From assembly GCA_031548515.1 (NCBI GenBank), contig JAVBRB010000014.1:31220-95219 (forward strand): DNA of 64,000 nt, read 5' to 3'. Each line of letters begins with the position of its first letter. The stretch's first letter is position 1. The stretch comes from UBA940 sp031548515 (GTDB taxonomy: Bacteria > Bacteroidota > Bacteroidia > Bacteroidales > Rikenellaceae). The notes under the pieces are model-generated. The model did not search any database, was not told where the DNA came from, and saw nothing but the letters and a program-made list of their open reading frames with translations. This document shows, piece after piece, positions 34,104 through 41,818 of this stretch. A program made the translations under genes and the position numbers.

Positions 34104-34760
34104 CTACAGTATTTGTTTCTGCTCTTCGTACACTATTTCATCGGGCGTCGGTACCGCATCCATGAAGTTGATCCGGTCTTCCTTTCCTTTCTCCATAGAT
34201 ATGCGGAACTTACGGGTGGCTTTCCTCAGGCGCTCCTGCCGTATACGCACCAGATCCATATATTGCCGCATGACTGTCTTGTCATACCTGCCGCTTACCA
34301 GATATTCGCAGACGACGTCCAGTTCTATGTTACCGTTGCGGTAGATCAGTCTCAACTGGTTGAATTCGTGCAGGTGTTTTCTCTTGATGCTGTTGCAAAT
34401 GTCGTCGCAGAACACCATCGACGCATCGTCCACCTTGAAACGGCCGAGATACAACCGGCTCGGGATGCCCTTATCGAGGTCTATCTTGTCCAACACCAGA
34501 ATATTGGCATGGAAATGGCGGTATAAGTCTTCCAGGATGCCTTTAAGGGCTTTGCGTTCCTGTCTTGCGCTAGTGGTTCTCGATATGAATATGCCCGACA
34601 GGGTTATCAATCCGCCGATTATGATGCCTATCAGGGAAAACAGTAGCGATTTGTTGTTCTGAATGCCTGTATGGATGCCTTTCAGGGTTTCTGCTATATC
34701 TTGCCAACTGTCGGGGGCGGGAGATGATTGTAGGGCGAGTAATGTGTCTATGTCTATCAT
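34104..34760 (-). CDS. Hypothetical membrane-anchored protein
   Basis: A 218-residue protein not assigned to a family. A short N-terminal segment is followed by one clear transmembrane helix (about residues 40-59, LFSLIGIIIGGLITLSGIFI). The rest is a cytoplasmic-type helical domain rich in Arg, Lys and Asp (RTTSARQERKALKGILEDLY; MRQYMDLVRIRQERLRKATRKF seen in parts). The single helix plus coiled-coil-like region recalls small membrane-tethered proteins with unknown roles. Codon use is slightly more AT-rich than its neighbours. It sits 46 bases downstream of thiL in the same direction. Confidence 0.6.
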   Translation of the reverse strand: MIDIDTLLALQSSPAPDSWQDIAETLKGIHTGIQNNKSLLFSLIGIIIGGLITLSGIFISRTTSARQERKALKGILEDLYRHFHANILVLDKIDLDKGIPSRLYLGRFKVDDASMVFCDDICNSIKRKHLHEFNQLRLIYRNGNIELDVVCEYLVSGRYDKTVMRQYMDLVRIRQERLRKATRKFRISMEKGKEDRINFMDAVPTPDEIVYEEQKQIL

Positions 34761-34806
34761 AACCGGATTGTTTTTTACATGAGACAGGAAAATATTGCAA
34801 ATAGCA

Positions 34807-35847
34807 TCAACGAAATCCCTGGGCTTTCAGGGGAATATCGCTGCCGTCGGGGGTTACGAGCGCCGTGCCGGTGCTTTCCGGGGTGATGTGGCCGATGATC
34901 TCGATGCCGAGTCCAAGCTTTGCCACTTTTTCCTGCATCCCCAGCGGGACCGTGAAAAGCAGTTCGTGGTCGTCGCCGCCGTTCAGCGCCGCGACCACCG
35001 GGTCTATGTGCAGTTCATCGGCCAAGGCATAGGTTTCGCGTGCGATGGGCAGCCGGTCGAGGTATATCCGTGCACCGCACTTCGAAGCGCGGCATATCTG
35101 CAGCATGTCGGAGGCGAGGCCGTCAGAAATGTCTATCATCGCGGTGGGAATGATCTTTTCTTCAGCCAATGCGTCGATCACGTCTTTACGTGCGCGGGGT
35201 TTCAGCTGGCGTTCCAGAAGATATTCATAGCCTTCGAACTTCGGCTGAGGGTTCTCCACTTCCGAGAGGGCGCGTTTTTCGCGTTCCAGCAGGTGCAGGC
35301 CCAGGTAGGCCGCCCCGAGATCGCGCGTGATGCATATAAGGTCGTTCTGCTGCGCTCCGCGGCGATAGGCTATCCGATCTTTCGCGACCGAACCCACGAC
35401 GCTCACGTTTATGGCGAAACCCGTCACGGACGCCGTGATGTCGCCGCCCACGATGTCCACCCCAAGCTCATTGCACGCCTTGCGCGCCCCGGCATAGAAT
35501 TCGTCGAGGTCTTCCACTGAGATTTTAGCCGAAACGCCTAGCGAAAGCGTCAGTTGCGACGGCAGGCCGTTCATCGCCAGGATATCGCTGCAGCCGATGG
35601 TCACCGTTTTGTAACCAAGATGTTTGAATGGGAAATATGTCAGGTCGAAATTCACCCCCTCCAGCAGCATATCGGACGAAAGAAGCGTGTATTCCTTAGC
35701 GCCTTTAGCGCTGATGACCGCCGCGTCATCGCCCACGCCCGCAACGGTGCCCGGATTGACCGGCCCAATATCTTTAGTCAGCCTCTCTATCAGGCCGAAT
35801 TCGCCGAGTTCAGCTATCTCTGTCCGCTGTTTTTTCTCCATATGCAA
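34807..35847 (-). CDS. thiL: Thiamine-monophosphate kinase
   Basis: A 346-residue kinase converting thiamine phosphate to thiamine pyrophosphate. The N-terminal VGDDAAVISAKGAKEYTLLSSDML, the substrate region GVNFDLTYFPFKHLGYKTV, the metal-binding DIVGGDI and the C-terminal DISDGLASDMLQI and GGDDHELLFTV match ThiL of the AIR-synthase superfamily. A minus-strand -7 TAAATTTG lies at 35862-35869. No other thi gene is adjacent. Confidence 0.95.
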   Translation of the reverse strand: MHMEKKQRTEIAELGEFGLIERLTKDIGPVNPGTVAGVGDDAAVISAKGAKEYTLLSSDMLLEGVNFDLTYFPFKHLGYKTVTIGCSDILAMNGLPSQLTLSLGVSAKISVEDLDEFYAGARKACNELGVDIVGGDITASVTGFAINVSVVGSVAKDRIAYRRGAQQNDLICITRDLGAAYLGLHLLEREKRALSEVENPQPKFEGYEYLLERQLKPRARKDVIDALAEEKIIPTAMIDISDGLASDMLQICRASKCGARIYLDRLPIARETYALADELHIDPVVAALNGGDDHELLFTVPLGMQEKVAKLGLGIEIIGHITPESTGTALVTPDGSDIPLKAQGFR

Positions 35848-35903
35848 AAACGAATTTACTGCAAATTTAGTCCGAATAAAAATAATTCGCTAATTTTGTT
35901 TGG

Positions 35904-35964
35904 AATATAGGATGCGCCTCAGCCATCCAGGCAAGCTTGATGTCGCCAGGCTTTCACTATATTT
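35904..35964 (+). repeat. Dispersed intergenic element, copy B (before adk)
   Basis: Shares two blocks with 2456-2521: 35904-35928 (20 of 25 identical) and GGCTTTCACTATATTT at 35949-35964 (identical). The adk -7 box TAATTTTG (35891-35898) lies just upstream, so the element is transcribed in the adk leader. Confidence 0.7.
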
Positions 35965-35992
35965 CACAATTACAAAAACAATTAATCCGCAT

Positions 35993-36571
35993 ATGACGAA
36001 TATAGTACTCTTCGGCGCTCCCGGTGCCGGCAAAGGCACCCAGGCAGGCAAACTTACACAGAAATACGATTTCAACCATATCTCCACTGGCGATATTATC
36101 CGTCAGGAGATCAGAGAGATGACGCATCTGGGACTTATGGTTCAGGAGGCGATCGGCCGCGGCGAACTGGCTCCCGACGGCGTCGTCATCGAGATCATCG
36201 AGCAGTATATGCTGACTCACAGGGAGAGTCACGGCAATATTTTCGACGGTTTTCCGCGCACCATTCCACAGGCCGAGGCGTTTGATAAAATACTTGCCGG
36301 GCACGGTCTGAAAATCGATCTGATGTTGGAGTTGGTGGTTCCGGAAGAGGAACTCGTTCAGAGGATACTGCTCCGCGGCCACGACAGTTGTCGTGCCGAC
36401 GATATGCACGAAGAGATAATACGCAACCGCATAGAGGTTTACAATGCCCACACGGCCGTTGTGGCGGAGTATTACCGCGAGCAGGGCAAGTACGTCGCCA
36501 TCGACGGCAGCAGGCCCCAGCCCGAGGTTTTCGCTTCCCTCTGCGCCGAAATAGATAAGTTGATGAAATAA
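35993..36571 (+). CDS. adk: Adenylate kinase
   Basis: A 192-residue short-form adenylate kinase interconverting ATP, ADP and AMP. The P-loop FGAPGAGKGTQ (residues 7-17), the AMP-binding STGDIIRQEI and the DGFPRT loop are present. The lid is the short version (GHDSCRADDMHEEIIRNRIEVY), without the zinc-finger insert. The ATG at 35993 is chosen because the longer frame passes through the dispersed repeat. The downstream NERD gene begins two bases after the stop. Confidence 0.96.
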   Translation: MTNIVLFGAPGAGKGTQAGKLTQKYDFNHISTGDIIRQEIREMTHLGLMVQEAIGRGELAPDGVVIEIIEQYMLTHRESHGNIFDGFPRTIPQAEAFDKILAGHGLKIDLMLELVVPEEELVQRILLRGHDSCRADDMHEEIIRNRIEVYNAHTAVVAEYYREQGKYVAIDGSRPQPEVFASLCAEIDKLMK

Positions 36572-36572
36572 A

Positions 36573-37682
36573 ATGAACTCGAATGTTTTCAATGATTCGG
36601 GAGCGGTAACGGAGTTGTTTCGAATTCTGAGAAACAGGTCTATCCACAGGTTTAACTCTGTCGATGAGATTATAGAATATAAACGAAGTTACCAGAATGA
36701 AATTGAAAACGTAAAAGCTAAAATAGAAGATGAAATTAATGTAGAAATAATGGTTTTAACGACAGAAAACAGTCTTCTTATTAATCAATATAACATACTG
36801 AAAGAAGAGCAGATATTAATTCTTAGTCAAAAAATCGAGCGACTAACACTGCTATCTGCATCTCTCACATCCAATATATTCTCAAAAATAAAAAACCTGT
36901 TCGTCCAAAAGAGACTTAATTATTTGAAGTCTAATTTTGACCGGATCGTAGAAAAACCGATAAAAGACTACATGTCTAAAATCGATGAGAATGAAAGCCT
37001 AATCTATCGCTTGTCCCACGATCAGAGCACAGAAACAGAGCGCAGATCAAAGCCTTTGGTAAGGGAGGTTCAACGTGTCATTTCCGGGCTGGACAATCTT
37101 TCTTCTTTTATTTACGGAGCTGTTGGCGAATTGAGAGCCATAAATCTTTTACGAAAATTACCGGACGATTATTACATTATTAATGATTTCCAAAAATCGT
37201 TCAACCCGCCTTTATATCATAAAAGTGAAGACGACTGGATATATTCGACACAACTCGATCACGTAGTGATCGGTCCCACTGGAATATTCGTTATAGAGAC
37301 AAAGTATTGGAGTAAGAAATCAATAGAAAGAGATGATTTATACTCCCCGATAAAGCAGGTAAGAAGGGGTGGATTTGCAATGCATATTATTCTGAAAAAC
37401 ATTACGGAATACAAGGTGCCTGTCTCAAATGTGTTGTTAATGATGGGCGCATCGGTAGACAACCAATTTCAGTATGTCGAAATACTTACGGAAGATAATT
37501 GCATTAACTATATCACACGAAAACATAGGGTATTAAGCAGCGAACAGATCTTATATATTGTAAATCAATTGATCAACCCGGAATTAATACATATTTCTAA
37601 CCACGCTCGCCGATATTACCGAAGAACATATAACAACAACTATTACCAAACATATAGAACGTTGAAGAGGTTTTTGCGCTGA
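36573..37682 (+). CDS. NERD-domain protein, AT-rich
   Basis: A 369-residue protein with an N-terminal coiled-coil region (about residues 25-175, Lys/Glu/Ile-rich) and a C-terminal NERD domain (PF08378). The latter shows GAVGELRAINLL, then LDHVVIGPTGIFVIETKYW, i.e. a PD-(D/E)xK-like acid pattern (Glu, Asp, ExK) typical of nuclease-related domains. The gene is visibly richer in A and T than all its neighbours: bases 36661-36720 contain 17 G or C of 60. It starts two bases after adk, so it may be read from the adk transcript. The base composition and isolated position suggest horizontal transfer. A DNA-processing or defence role is possible but not shown. Confidence 0.85.
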   Translation: MNSNVFNDSGAVTELFRILRNRSIHRFNSVDEIIEYKRSYQNEIENVKAKIEDEINVEIMVLTTENSLLINQYNILKEEQILILSQKIERLTLLSASLTSNIFSKIKNLFVQKRLNYLKSNFDRIVEKPIKDYMSKIDENESLIYRLSHDQSTETERRSKPLVREVQRVISGLDNLSSFIYGAVGELRAINLLRKLPDDYYIINDFQKSFNPPLYHKSEDDWIYSTQLDHVVIGPTGIFVIETKYWSKKSIERDDLYSPIKQVRRGGFAMHIILKNITEYKVPVSNVLLMMGASVDNQFQYVEILTEDNCINYITRKHRVLSSEQILYIVNQLINPELIHISNHARRYYRRTYNNNYYQTYRTLKRFLR

Positions 37683-37713
37683 AATATTGACAGATTAATG
37701 TAAAAAAATCGAA

Positions 37714-37744
37714 ATTCTTCATTCTTCATTCTTCATTCTTCATT
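37714..37744 (+). repeat. 7-base tandem repeat in the rpsF promoter region
   Basis: Four perfect copies of ATTCTTC (37714-37741) plus a partial fifth. They end nine bases before the -7 box TACTTTTG (37753-37760) of the rpsF operon, so the -33 region falls inside the repeat. Confidence 0.9.
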
Positions 37745-37798
37745 TTTATTTGTACTTTTGTCCCGCTTTTTAGCGCAAAAACCATAATAAACCATTTC

Positions 37799-38191
37799 AT
37801 GAACAATTACGAAACCGTTTTCATTGCCACGCCGGTGCTGTCCGATGTACAGACCAAAGAGCTGCTTGGCAAATTCCAGGGTGTCATCACCGAGAACGGG
37901 GGTCAGATCGTGAATTCGGAAGACTGGGGTTTGAAAAAACTCGAATATCCGATTCAGAAAAAGACAACCGGGTTCTACTTCTTCATCGAGTTCACGGGCG
38001 AAGGCCCGATCATCGAGGCTCTCGAAACGCAGTACCGCCGCGACGAACGCGTGATCCGTTTCCTTACTTTCAAGCAGGACAAGCACGCCGTAGAGTACTC
38101 GGCACGCCGCCGCGCCAAACTCGCAGGCAAACAGCATGAAGCAGCCGCTGCTCCCGCCGCGGAAGAAACCACTAAAACAACGGAGGAATAA
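37799..38191 (+). CDS. rpsF: 30S ribosomal protein bS6
   Basis: A 130-residue small-subunit protein of the central platform that pairs with bS18. The N-terminal NNYETVFIATPVLSDVQTKEL, the DWGLKKLEYPIQKKTTGFYF segment and the charged Glu/Thr tail are typical. It is first in the rpsF-rpsR-rplI operon and has a -7 TACTTTTG at 37753-37760. Confidence 0.97.
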   Translation: MNNYETVFIATPVLSDVQTKELLGKFQGVITENGGQIVNSEDWGLKKLEYPIQKKTTGFYFFIEFTGEGPIIEALETQYRRDERVIRFLTFKQDKHAVEYSARRRAKLAGKQHEAAAAPAAEETTKTTEE

Positions 38192-38194
38192 GCC

Positions 38195-38467
38195 ATGGCA
38201 GCACCGCAACAATCAGAAATACGCTATCTCAATCCGCTGTCTGTGGATGTGAAGAAGAAAAAGTACTGCCGGTTCAAAAAACTCGGCATCAAATACGTCG
38301 ACTACAAGGATCCCGAATTCCTCAAGAAGTTCCTCAACGAGCAGGGCAAGATACTTCCCCGCCGCCTGACCGGCACTTCGCAGAAATTCCAGAAGAAAGT
38401 GGCCCAGGCCGTTAAACGCGCGCGCCATCTCGCCCTTCTTCCTTTCGTAACCGACATGATGAAATAA
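38195..38467 (+). CDS. rpsR: 30S ribosomal protein bS18
   Basis: A 90-residue basic protein binding 16S rRNA next to bS6. Conserved core: DYKDPEFLKKFLNEQGKILPRRLTG seen in parts (YKDPEFLKKFLNEQGKI, LPRRLTGTS), followed by AVKRARHLALLPFV. Three bases after rpsF. Confidence 0.97.
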   Translation: MAAPQQSEIRYLNPLSVDVKKKKYCRFKKLGIKYVDYKDPEFLKKFLNEQGKILPRRLTGTSQKFQKKVAQAVKRARHLALLPFVTDMMK

Positions 38468-38482
38468 GAGGAGGAGAGAATC

Positions 38483-39022
38483 ATGCAGATCATACTTATC
38501 AAAGACGTAGACAAACTGGGATATGCAAACGACATAGTCGAAGTGAAGCCCGGTTACGCAAATAACTACCTCATCCCGCAGGGATACGCTAAGGCCGCTA
38601 CCGCCGCCGCGAAGAAGATCCTTGCCGAAAACCTCAAACAGCGTGCCCATAAGGACGCCAAGATCCAGGCGGACGCCCAGGCTTTGGCCGACAAGATCGC
38701 GAACCTGCCGCTGGTCTTCAAGATGAAAGCATCTGAAGGCGGAAAAATTTTCGGCTCTGTCACTTCGCAGATGATCGCCGACGCCATGGCAGCCAAAGGC
38801 ATTGAACTCGACAAGAAGAATATTTCGGTCGAATCGTTCAAAACGCTCGGCACGTACCAGGCTGAAATCCGCCTCCACAAACTCGTAAAAGGTGCGATCA
38901 ACTTCACCATTGAGCCGGAAGGCACACTGGTAGCTGAGGAAAAAGACGAGAACGCTCCTGCAAAGAAGGAAAAGAAAGTTAAGGAAGCTGCCGCTGAGGA
39001 AGCCTCCTCCGTAGAAGAATAG
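38483..39022 (+). CDS. rplI: 50S ribosomal protein bL9
   Basis: A 179-residue large-subunit protein. The N-terminal domain has the usual KDVDKLGYANDIVEVKPGYANNYLIPQG (quoted in parts: DVDKLGYANDIVEVKPGY, ANNYLIPQG), the connecting helix is long and Ala/Lys-rich, and the C-terminal domain contains GKIFGSVTSQMIADA. A Lys/Glu/Ala-rich tail of about 25 residues extends past the usual end. Followed by a terminator at 39045. Confidence 0.97.
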   Translation: MQIILIKDVDKLGYANDIVEVKPGYANNYLIPQGYAKAATAAAKKILAENLKQRAHKDAKIQADAQALADKIANLPLVFKMKASEGGKIFGSVTSQMIADAMAAKGIELDKKNISVESFKTLGTYQAEIRLHKLVKGAINFTIEPEGTLVAEEKDENAPAKKEKKVKEAAAEEASSVEE

Positions 39023-39044
39023 ATTTTTCTATAATACTGAAAAC

Positions 39045-39070
39045 AAAACCCGGCATTTCCGTCGGGTTTT
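39045..39070 (+). terminator. Terminator of the rpsF-rpsR-rplI operon
   Basis: AAAACCCG (39045-39052) pairs with CGGGTTTT (39063-39070), followed by TGTTTTT. Confidence 0.88.
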
Positions 39071-39210
39071 TGTTTTTATTCATATCTTGCCGTTCGGTTC
39101 GGAGGCTGAAAACGGCGTTTGGGCGGATTGAAATTCCGCTTCGCCAGAGGGACGCAGCACCCAATAGCGCGAAATGACTAAATTAGATTAAACAACTAAA
39201 ACAACATATC

Positions 39211-39654
39211 ATGAAAAAGCTATTTTTACTTATGATCGTCGCGGCGTTCGCTGTATCATGCGAAGGACCAATGGGGCCTGTTGGTCCGGCAGGAAAGGTA
39301 AATAAAGTTTGGAATTCCGATCTGAAGGTATTGAAAAACCAATGGCAAACCGGTGACGATATCATAGGGCCGTTCTATTTCTTCGACCTGCAGATTCCGC
39401 AATTAGACAGAGAGATGATCAACGGCGATGGCTTGTATCAACTCATGTTGAGGTATAAGGATGATGGTTATGAGATCAGACAGACGCTCGAAACCACAAT
39501 ATACCATACTGAGGACGACGGTTATCTGTGGTCTGAAAATATTTCAGCACAATTTCAGGAGGGTTGGGCCAGGGTGCTTATCCGCTATTCGGATTTCGAC
39601 ATGAACCGGACCCCGCCCGATATCATGGAGTTCATTTTCGCCGGGATGTATTAA
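39211..39654 (+). CDS. Small lipoprotein with collagen-like start
   Basis: A 147-residue lipoprotein (signal MKKLFLLMIVAAFAVSC, Cys at residue 17). Immediately after the lipid anchor comes EGPMGPVGPAG, three collagen-type GPx triplets, and then a beta-rich domain (VWNSDLKVLKNQWQ, GPFYFFDLQIP, YLWSENISAQF). The short GPx stretch may act as an extended spacer. Function is unknown. It has its own terminator at 39677 and a CATATCTTG element about 130 bases upstream that is too weak to call a promoter. Confidence 0.7.
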   Translation: MKKLFLLMIVAAFAVSCEGPMGPVGPAGKVNKVWNSDLKVLKNQWQTGDDIIGPFYFFDLQIPQLDREMINGDGLYQLMLRYKDDGYEIRQTLETTIYHTEDDGYLWSENISAQFQEGWARVLIRYSDFDMNRTPPDIMEFIFAGMY

Positions 39655-39676
39655 GCCCTGCCGCTCTGCAGTCTTG

Positions 39677-39701
39677 CCGCCCTGCTAATGGGCGGTTTTT
39701 T
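39677..39701 (+). terminator. Terminator of the collagen-like lipoprotein gene
   Basis: CCGCCC (39677-39682) pairs with GGGCGG (39690-39695) and six T follow. Confidence 0.88.
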
Positions 39702-39744
39702 ATTCCGGATAGCGGCGTTTACCTAAAAAATCCTTATCTTTGTC

Positions 39745-39932
39745 TCAGTAACCGAATGCCGCGGCGGACACATTCCGTCAAGCGGTGAAGAAGGGAATCC
39801 GGTGGGAATCCGGAACAATACCCGTTGCTGTGATGCGCGGGGTCATTCAAGGAGGCTGATTTTGCATGGAACAGGCAGTCGAAAGTCCCGGGAAGGCCCG
39901 AAGCGATAAGTCAGAAGACCGGTCGGTTCGAA
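39745..39932 (+). promoter_or_regulatory. Cobalamin riboswitch
   Basis: The region has the AdoCbl-type riboswitch order: GGGAATCCGGTGGGAATCCG with GCTGTGA (39794-39835) for the conserved core, and the B12 box AAGTCAGAAGACCGGTC (39909-39925). A -7 TATCTTTG at 39735-39742 lies just upstream, so the aptamer starts close to the transcript 5' end. The downstream hairpin TATTCCCG/CGGGAATA (40033-40068) may be its expression platform; the start codon of the DUF4465 lipoprotein is 26 bases beyond it. Boundaries are approximate. Confidence 0.9.
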
Positions 39933-40032
39933 GAGTTTGCTTGCGAACTCGAATCATCTTCTGCGTTTTCGGGAGTTAGAGCAGGAAGAATACCATGTGA
40001 ATCTCCGTGCCGCATGTGTTTTCTCATACCGT

Positions 40033-40068
40033 TATTCCCGTTTCCGCCGAAGAGCCGAAGCGGGAATA
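40033..40068 (+). promoter_or_regulatory. Hairpin of the cobalamin riboswitch expression platform
   Basis: TATTCCCG (40033-40040) pairs with CGGGAATA (40061-40068) around a 20-base loop; a short T-containing stretch (CTTTATTTATT) follows. It could be a weak terminator or hold back the ribosome. Confidence 0.5.
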
Positions 40069-40094
40069 CTTTATTTATTAAAACTTGAATTATC

Positions 40095-40856
40095 ATGAGA
40101 AAACTCAAATTTCCACTGTTCGCGGCTGTAGCGATCACGGCATTTTTTTTCACTTCCTGCGATGAGGGAGACGGTCCCGAATCCCCTTATGAATTGCGCG
40201 TCATAGGTTTCGAAGACGAGTCCCTGCCTGCGGCCGGGTACGTTGTAGAAGATGATTATGCCTATACCGAACAGCGCATGACTTTTACCCAGTATTTTAC
40301 CGATTGGGGTGGAACCACTTCATGGAGCGGTTTTGCCGTATCTAACAATACTGACAAAACCACCGCCGGCTATGCCAATCAATTCAGCGTTTACGGCAGC
40401 GGCGGAGCAGGCGGTTCTGCACAGTTCGGGGTGGTCTATTTCTCCTTGTGGGACGGTCCCGCCGAATGTGCTTTCGACGATGGCATAGAGCGCGAAATAG
40501 AGTCCGTCTGGGTTGCGAATTCGACCTATGCATACCTTTCAGTCAGGGACGGCGACGGTTTCGGCAAGGCTTTCAGCACGGCGGACGATGACTGGTTCAA
40601 ACTAACCATTACAGGATACGATGCGGCAGGGGAGAAGACCGGATCTGCGGATGTTTTCCTTGCTGATTACCGTGCTGCCAAGCCTTCCATAATGTCTGAG
40701 TGGACGAAAATGAACCTCACCTCGCTCGGTGCTGTCAACAAACTCGATTTCACGTTCACGTCTACCGACAACGATCCTGAGAACGGGATAAAGACTCCCA
40801 CTTATGTCTGTCTCGACAACATCGCCTACCGGGAATATAAAACTGAACAGCCGTGA
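40095..40856 (+). CDS. DUF4465 surface lipoprotein under B12 control (BtuH-like)
   Basis: A 253-residue protein with a lipoprotein signal (MRKLKFPLFAAVAITAFFFTSC, Cys at residue 22) followed by acidic residues (DEGDG), the kind of start that in Bacteroidota often directs lipoproteins to the cell surface. The domain matches DUF4465: WGGTTSWSGFAVSNNTDK, ANQFSVYGSGGAGGSAQFGV, and the C-terminal VCLDNIAY. DUF4465 proteins are found in cobalamin uptake loci, and I recall that BtuH-type B12-binding lipoproteins belong to this group. The riboswitch directly upstream supports a role in corrinoid capture. No BtuB or BtuG gene is adjacent. Confidence 0.82.
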   Translation: MRKLKFPLFAAVAITAFFFTSCDEGDGPESPYELRVIGFEDESLPAAGYVVEDDYAYTEQRMTFTQYFTDWGGTTSWSGFAVSNNTDKTTAGYANQFSVYGSGGAGGSAQFGVVYFSLWDGPAECAFDDGIEREIESVWVANSTYAYLSVRDGDGFGKAFSTADDDWFKLTITGYDAAGEKTGSADVFLADYRAAKPSIMSEWTKMNLTSLGAVNKLDFTFTSTDNDPENGIKTPTYVCLDNIAYREYKTEQP

Positions 40857-40882
40857 CGATGTAAGAATTTGGATGTCACGAA

Positions 40883-40913
40883 AAATCCCCTGCTCAACGA
40901 GAGAAGGGGATTT
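40883..40913. terminator. Bidirectional terminator between DUF4465 gene and mgsA
   Basis: AAATCCCCT and AGGGGATTT form a 9-bp stem with a 13-base loop, with A runs on the left and T on the right, between two convergent genes. Confidence 0.85.
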
Positions 40914-40935
40914 GCTTTAGTATTATGTCGGTACG

Positions 40936-41409
40936 CTACTTAAGGGCGCGTTCGATGTAATCCCTGTAATCGCGTACTTCGCGTCGGTAGTCGTCGCTGT
41001 CGAACAGTGGCGACGAAATGATGAAGTCGGCCGACGAGCGGTTTATCGCTGTCGGAACATTATACAGTGCGGCCAGACGGAGCAGTGCTTTCACGTCCAC
41101 ATCGTGGGGTTGTGCCTGCATGGGATCCCAGAAGAATATCAAAGCGTCGATCTTTCCTTCGGCTATCATCGAACCCAACTGCTGGTCGCCACCCAATGGT
41201 CCCGATTTCAGCATCGTTATCTCGAAAAAATTATCCATGTCGCCGTTGCGCTGTTCGAGCAGCGTCTTGGCGACCATCTTGCCGGTGGTTCCGGTGCAGA
41301 CGAGATGGTGTTCGAGCAGCTTCTCCCAATTCCACGATACCCAGTCGGCAAGGTCGCGCTTGAGGTTGTCGTGGGCGACGAGCGCCACTCTTTTCTTAGT
41401 TCTCTCCAT
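40936..41409 (-). CDS. mgsA: Methylglyoxal synthase
   Basis: A 157-residue enzyme that converts dihydroxyacetone phosphate to methylglyoxal and phosphate, relieving phosphate-limited glycolysis. The MGS-like domain has KRVALVAHDNLKRDL, the substrate-binding TGTTGKM, LKSGPLGGDQQLGSMIAEG with the catalytic Asp in GGDQQ, and FFWDPMQAQPHDVDVKALLRLA. Start at MERTKKRV. A minus-strand -7 TAACTTTG is at 41482-41489. Note that mgsA here is unrelated to the rarA synonym. Confidence 0.96.
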   Translation of the reverse strand: MERTKKRVALVAHDNLKRDLADWVSWNWEKLLEHHLVCTGTTGKMVAKTLLEQRNGDMDNFFEITMLKSGPLGGDQQLGSMIAEGKIDALIFFWDPMQAQPHDVDVKALLRLAALYNVPTAINRSSADFIISSPLFDSDDYRREVRDYRDYIERALK

Positions 41410-41529
41410 AAATAAATCTCTTTTTTGCATCCGATTGCGGCCTGCGTTTCAGGCGCGGTTATAATTTAACTTAATTCTCTGCAAAGTTAACGAAATAATA
41501 CCGTATGTATTGTTACATTATCATTAAAA

Positions 41530-41554
41530 AAGGCCGCTGAATATCAGCGGCCTT
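41530..41554 (-). terminator. Terminator downstream of tRNA-Gln
   Basis: AAGGCCGCTGA and TCAGCGGCCTT (11 bp, perfect, three-base loop), followed on the minus strand by TTTT. Confidence 0.88.
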
Positions 41555-41555
41555 G

Positions 41556-41577
41556 GGTTGAGGTACCTGGGTTACGC
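41556..41577 (-). pseudogene. Partial tRNA-Gln-like 3' end
   Basis: On the minus strand this piece contains CCAGGTACCTCAAC, which differs by one base from CCAGGTAGCTCAAC, the T-arm and acceptor 3' end of the intact tRNA-Gln 190 bases away. The T loop and all upstream arms are missing. It may be a decayed tRNA copy or a remnant of an attachment-site duplication. Confidence 0.4.
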
Positions 41578-41669
41578 CGCTCATTTAAGGAGCGGCGTGA
41601 TCCTGCCGCTGCCGCGGGCCTCATCACAACAGAAACGGAAAAATTCCTTCGGAACTCCGATCTAAAAAT

Positions 41670-41707
41670 AACAAGACCGCATCCAAGCGAACTTGTGCGG
41701 TCTTGTT
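41670..41707 (-). terminator. Terminator-like hairpin immediately after tRNA-Gln
   Basis: AACAAGACCGCA (41670-41681) and TGCGGTCTTGTT (41696-41707) form a perfect 12-bp stem; on the minus strand ATTTTTA follows. Confidence 0.82.
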
Positions 41708-41747
41708 GTTTTCGTTCCGGCCCTTTCGGGGTTTTCCGTTTCTGTTG

Positions 41748-41818
41748 TTGAGCTACCTGGATTCGAACCAAGAAAGGCAGATCCAGAATCTGCAGTGTTA
41801 CCATTACACCATAGCTCA
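41748..41818 (-). tRNA. tRNA-Gln (CTG anticodon)
   Basis: On the minus strand the cloverleaf is complete: acceptor TGAGCTA/TAGCTCA (7 bp), a D-arm of TGGTGTAATGGTAACAC, anticodon stem GCAGA/TCTGC around TTCTGGA with anticodon CTG, and T-arm CTTGG TTCGAAT CCAGG. CCA is not encoded (ACAAC follows). A promoter with 19-base spacing is at 41831-41861. It reads the codon CAG. Confidence 0.95.

Noticed and set aside
37714..37744. Possible CRISPR-like repeat
   Set aside because: The units are seven bases long and directly adjacent, with no spacers.
41556..41577. Second complete tRNA gene
   Set aside because: Only the 3' arm is recognisable; anticodon and D arms are absent.
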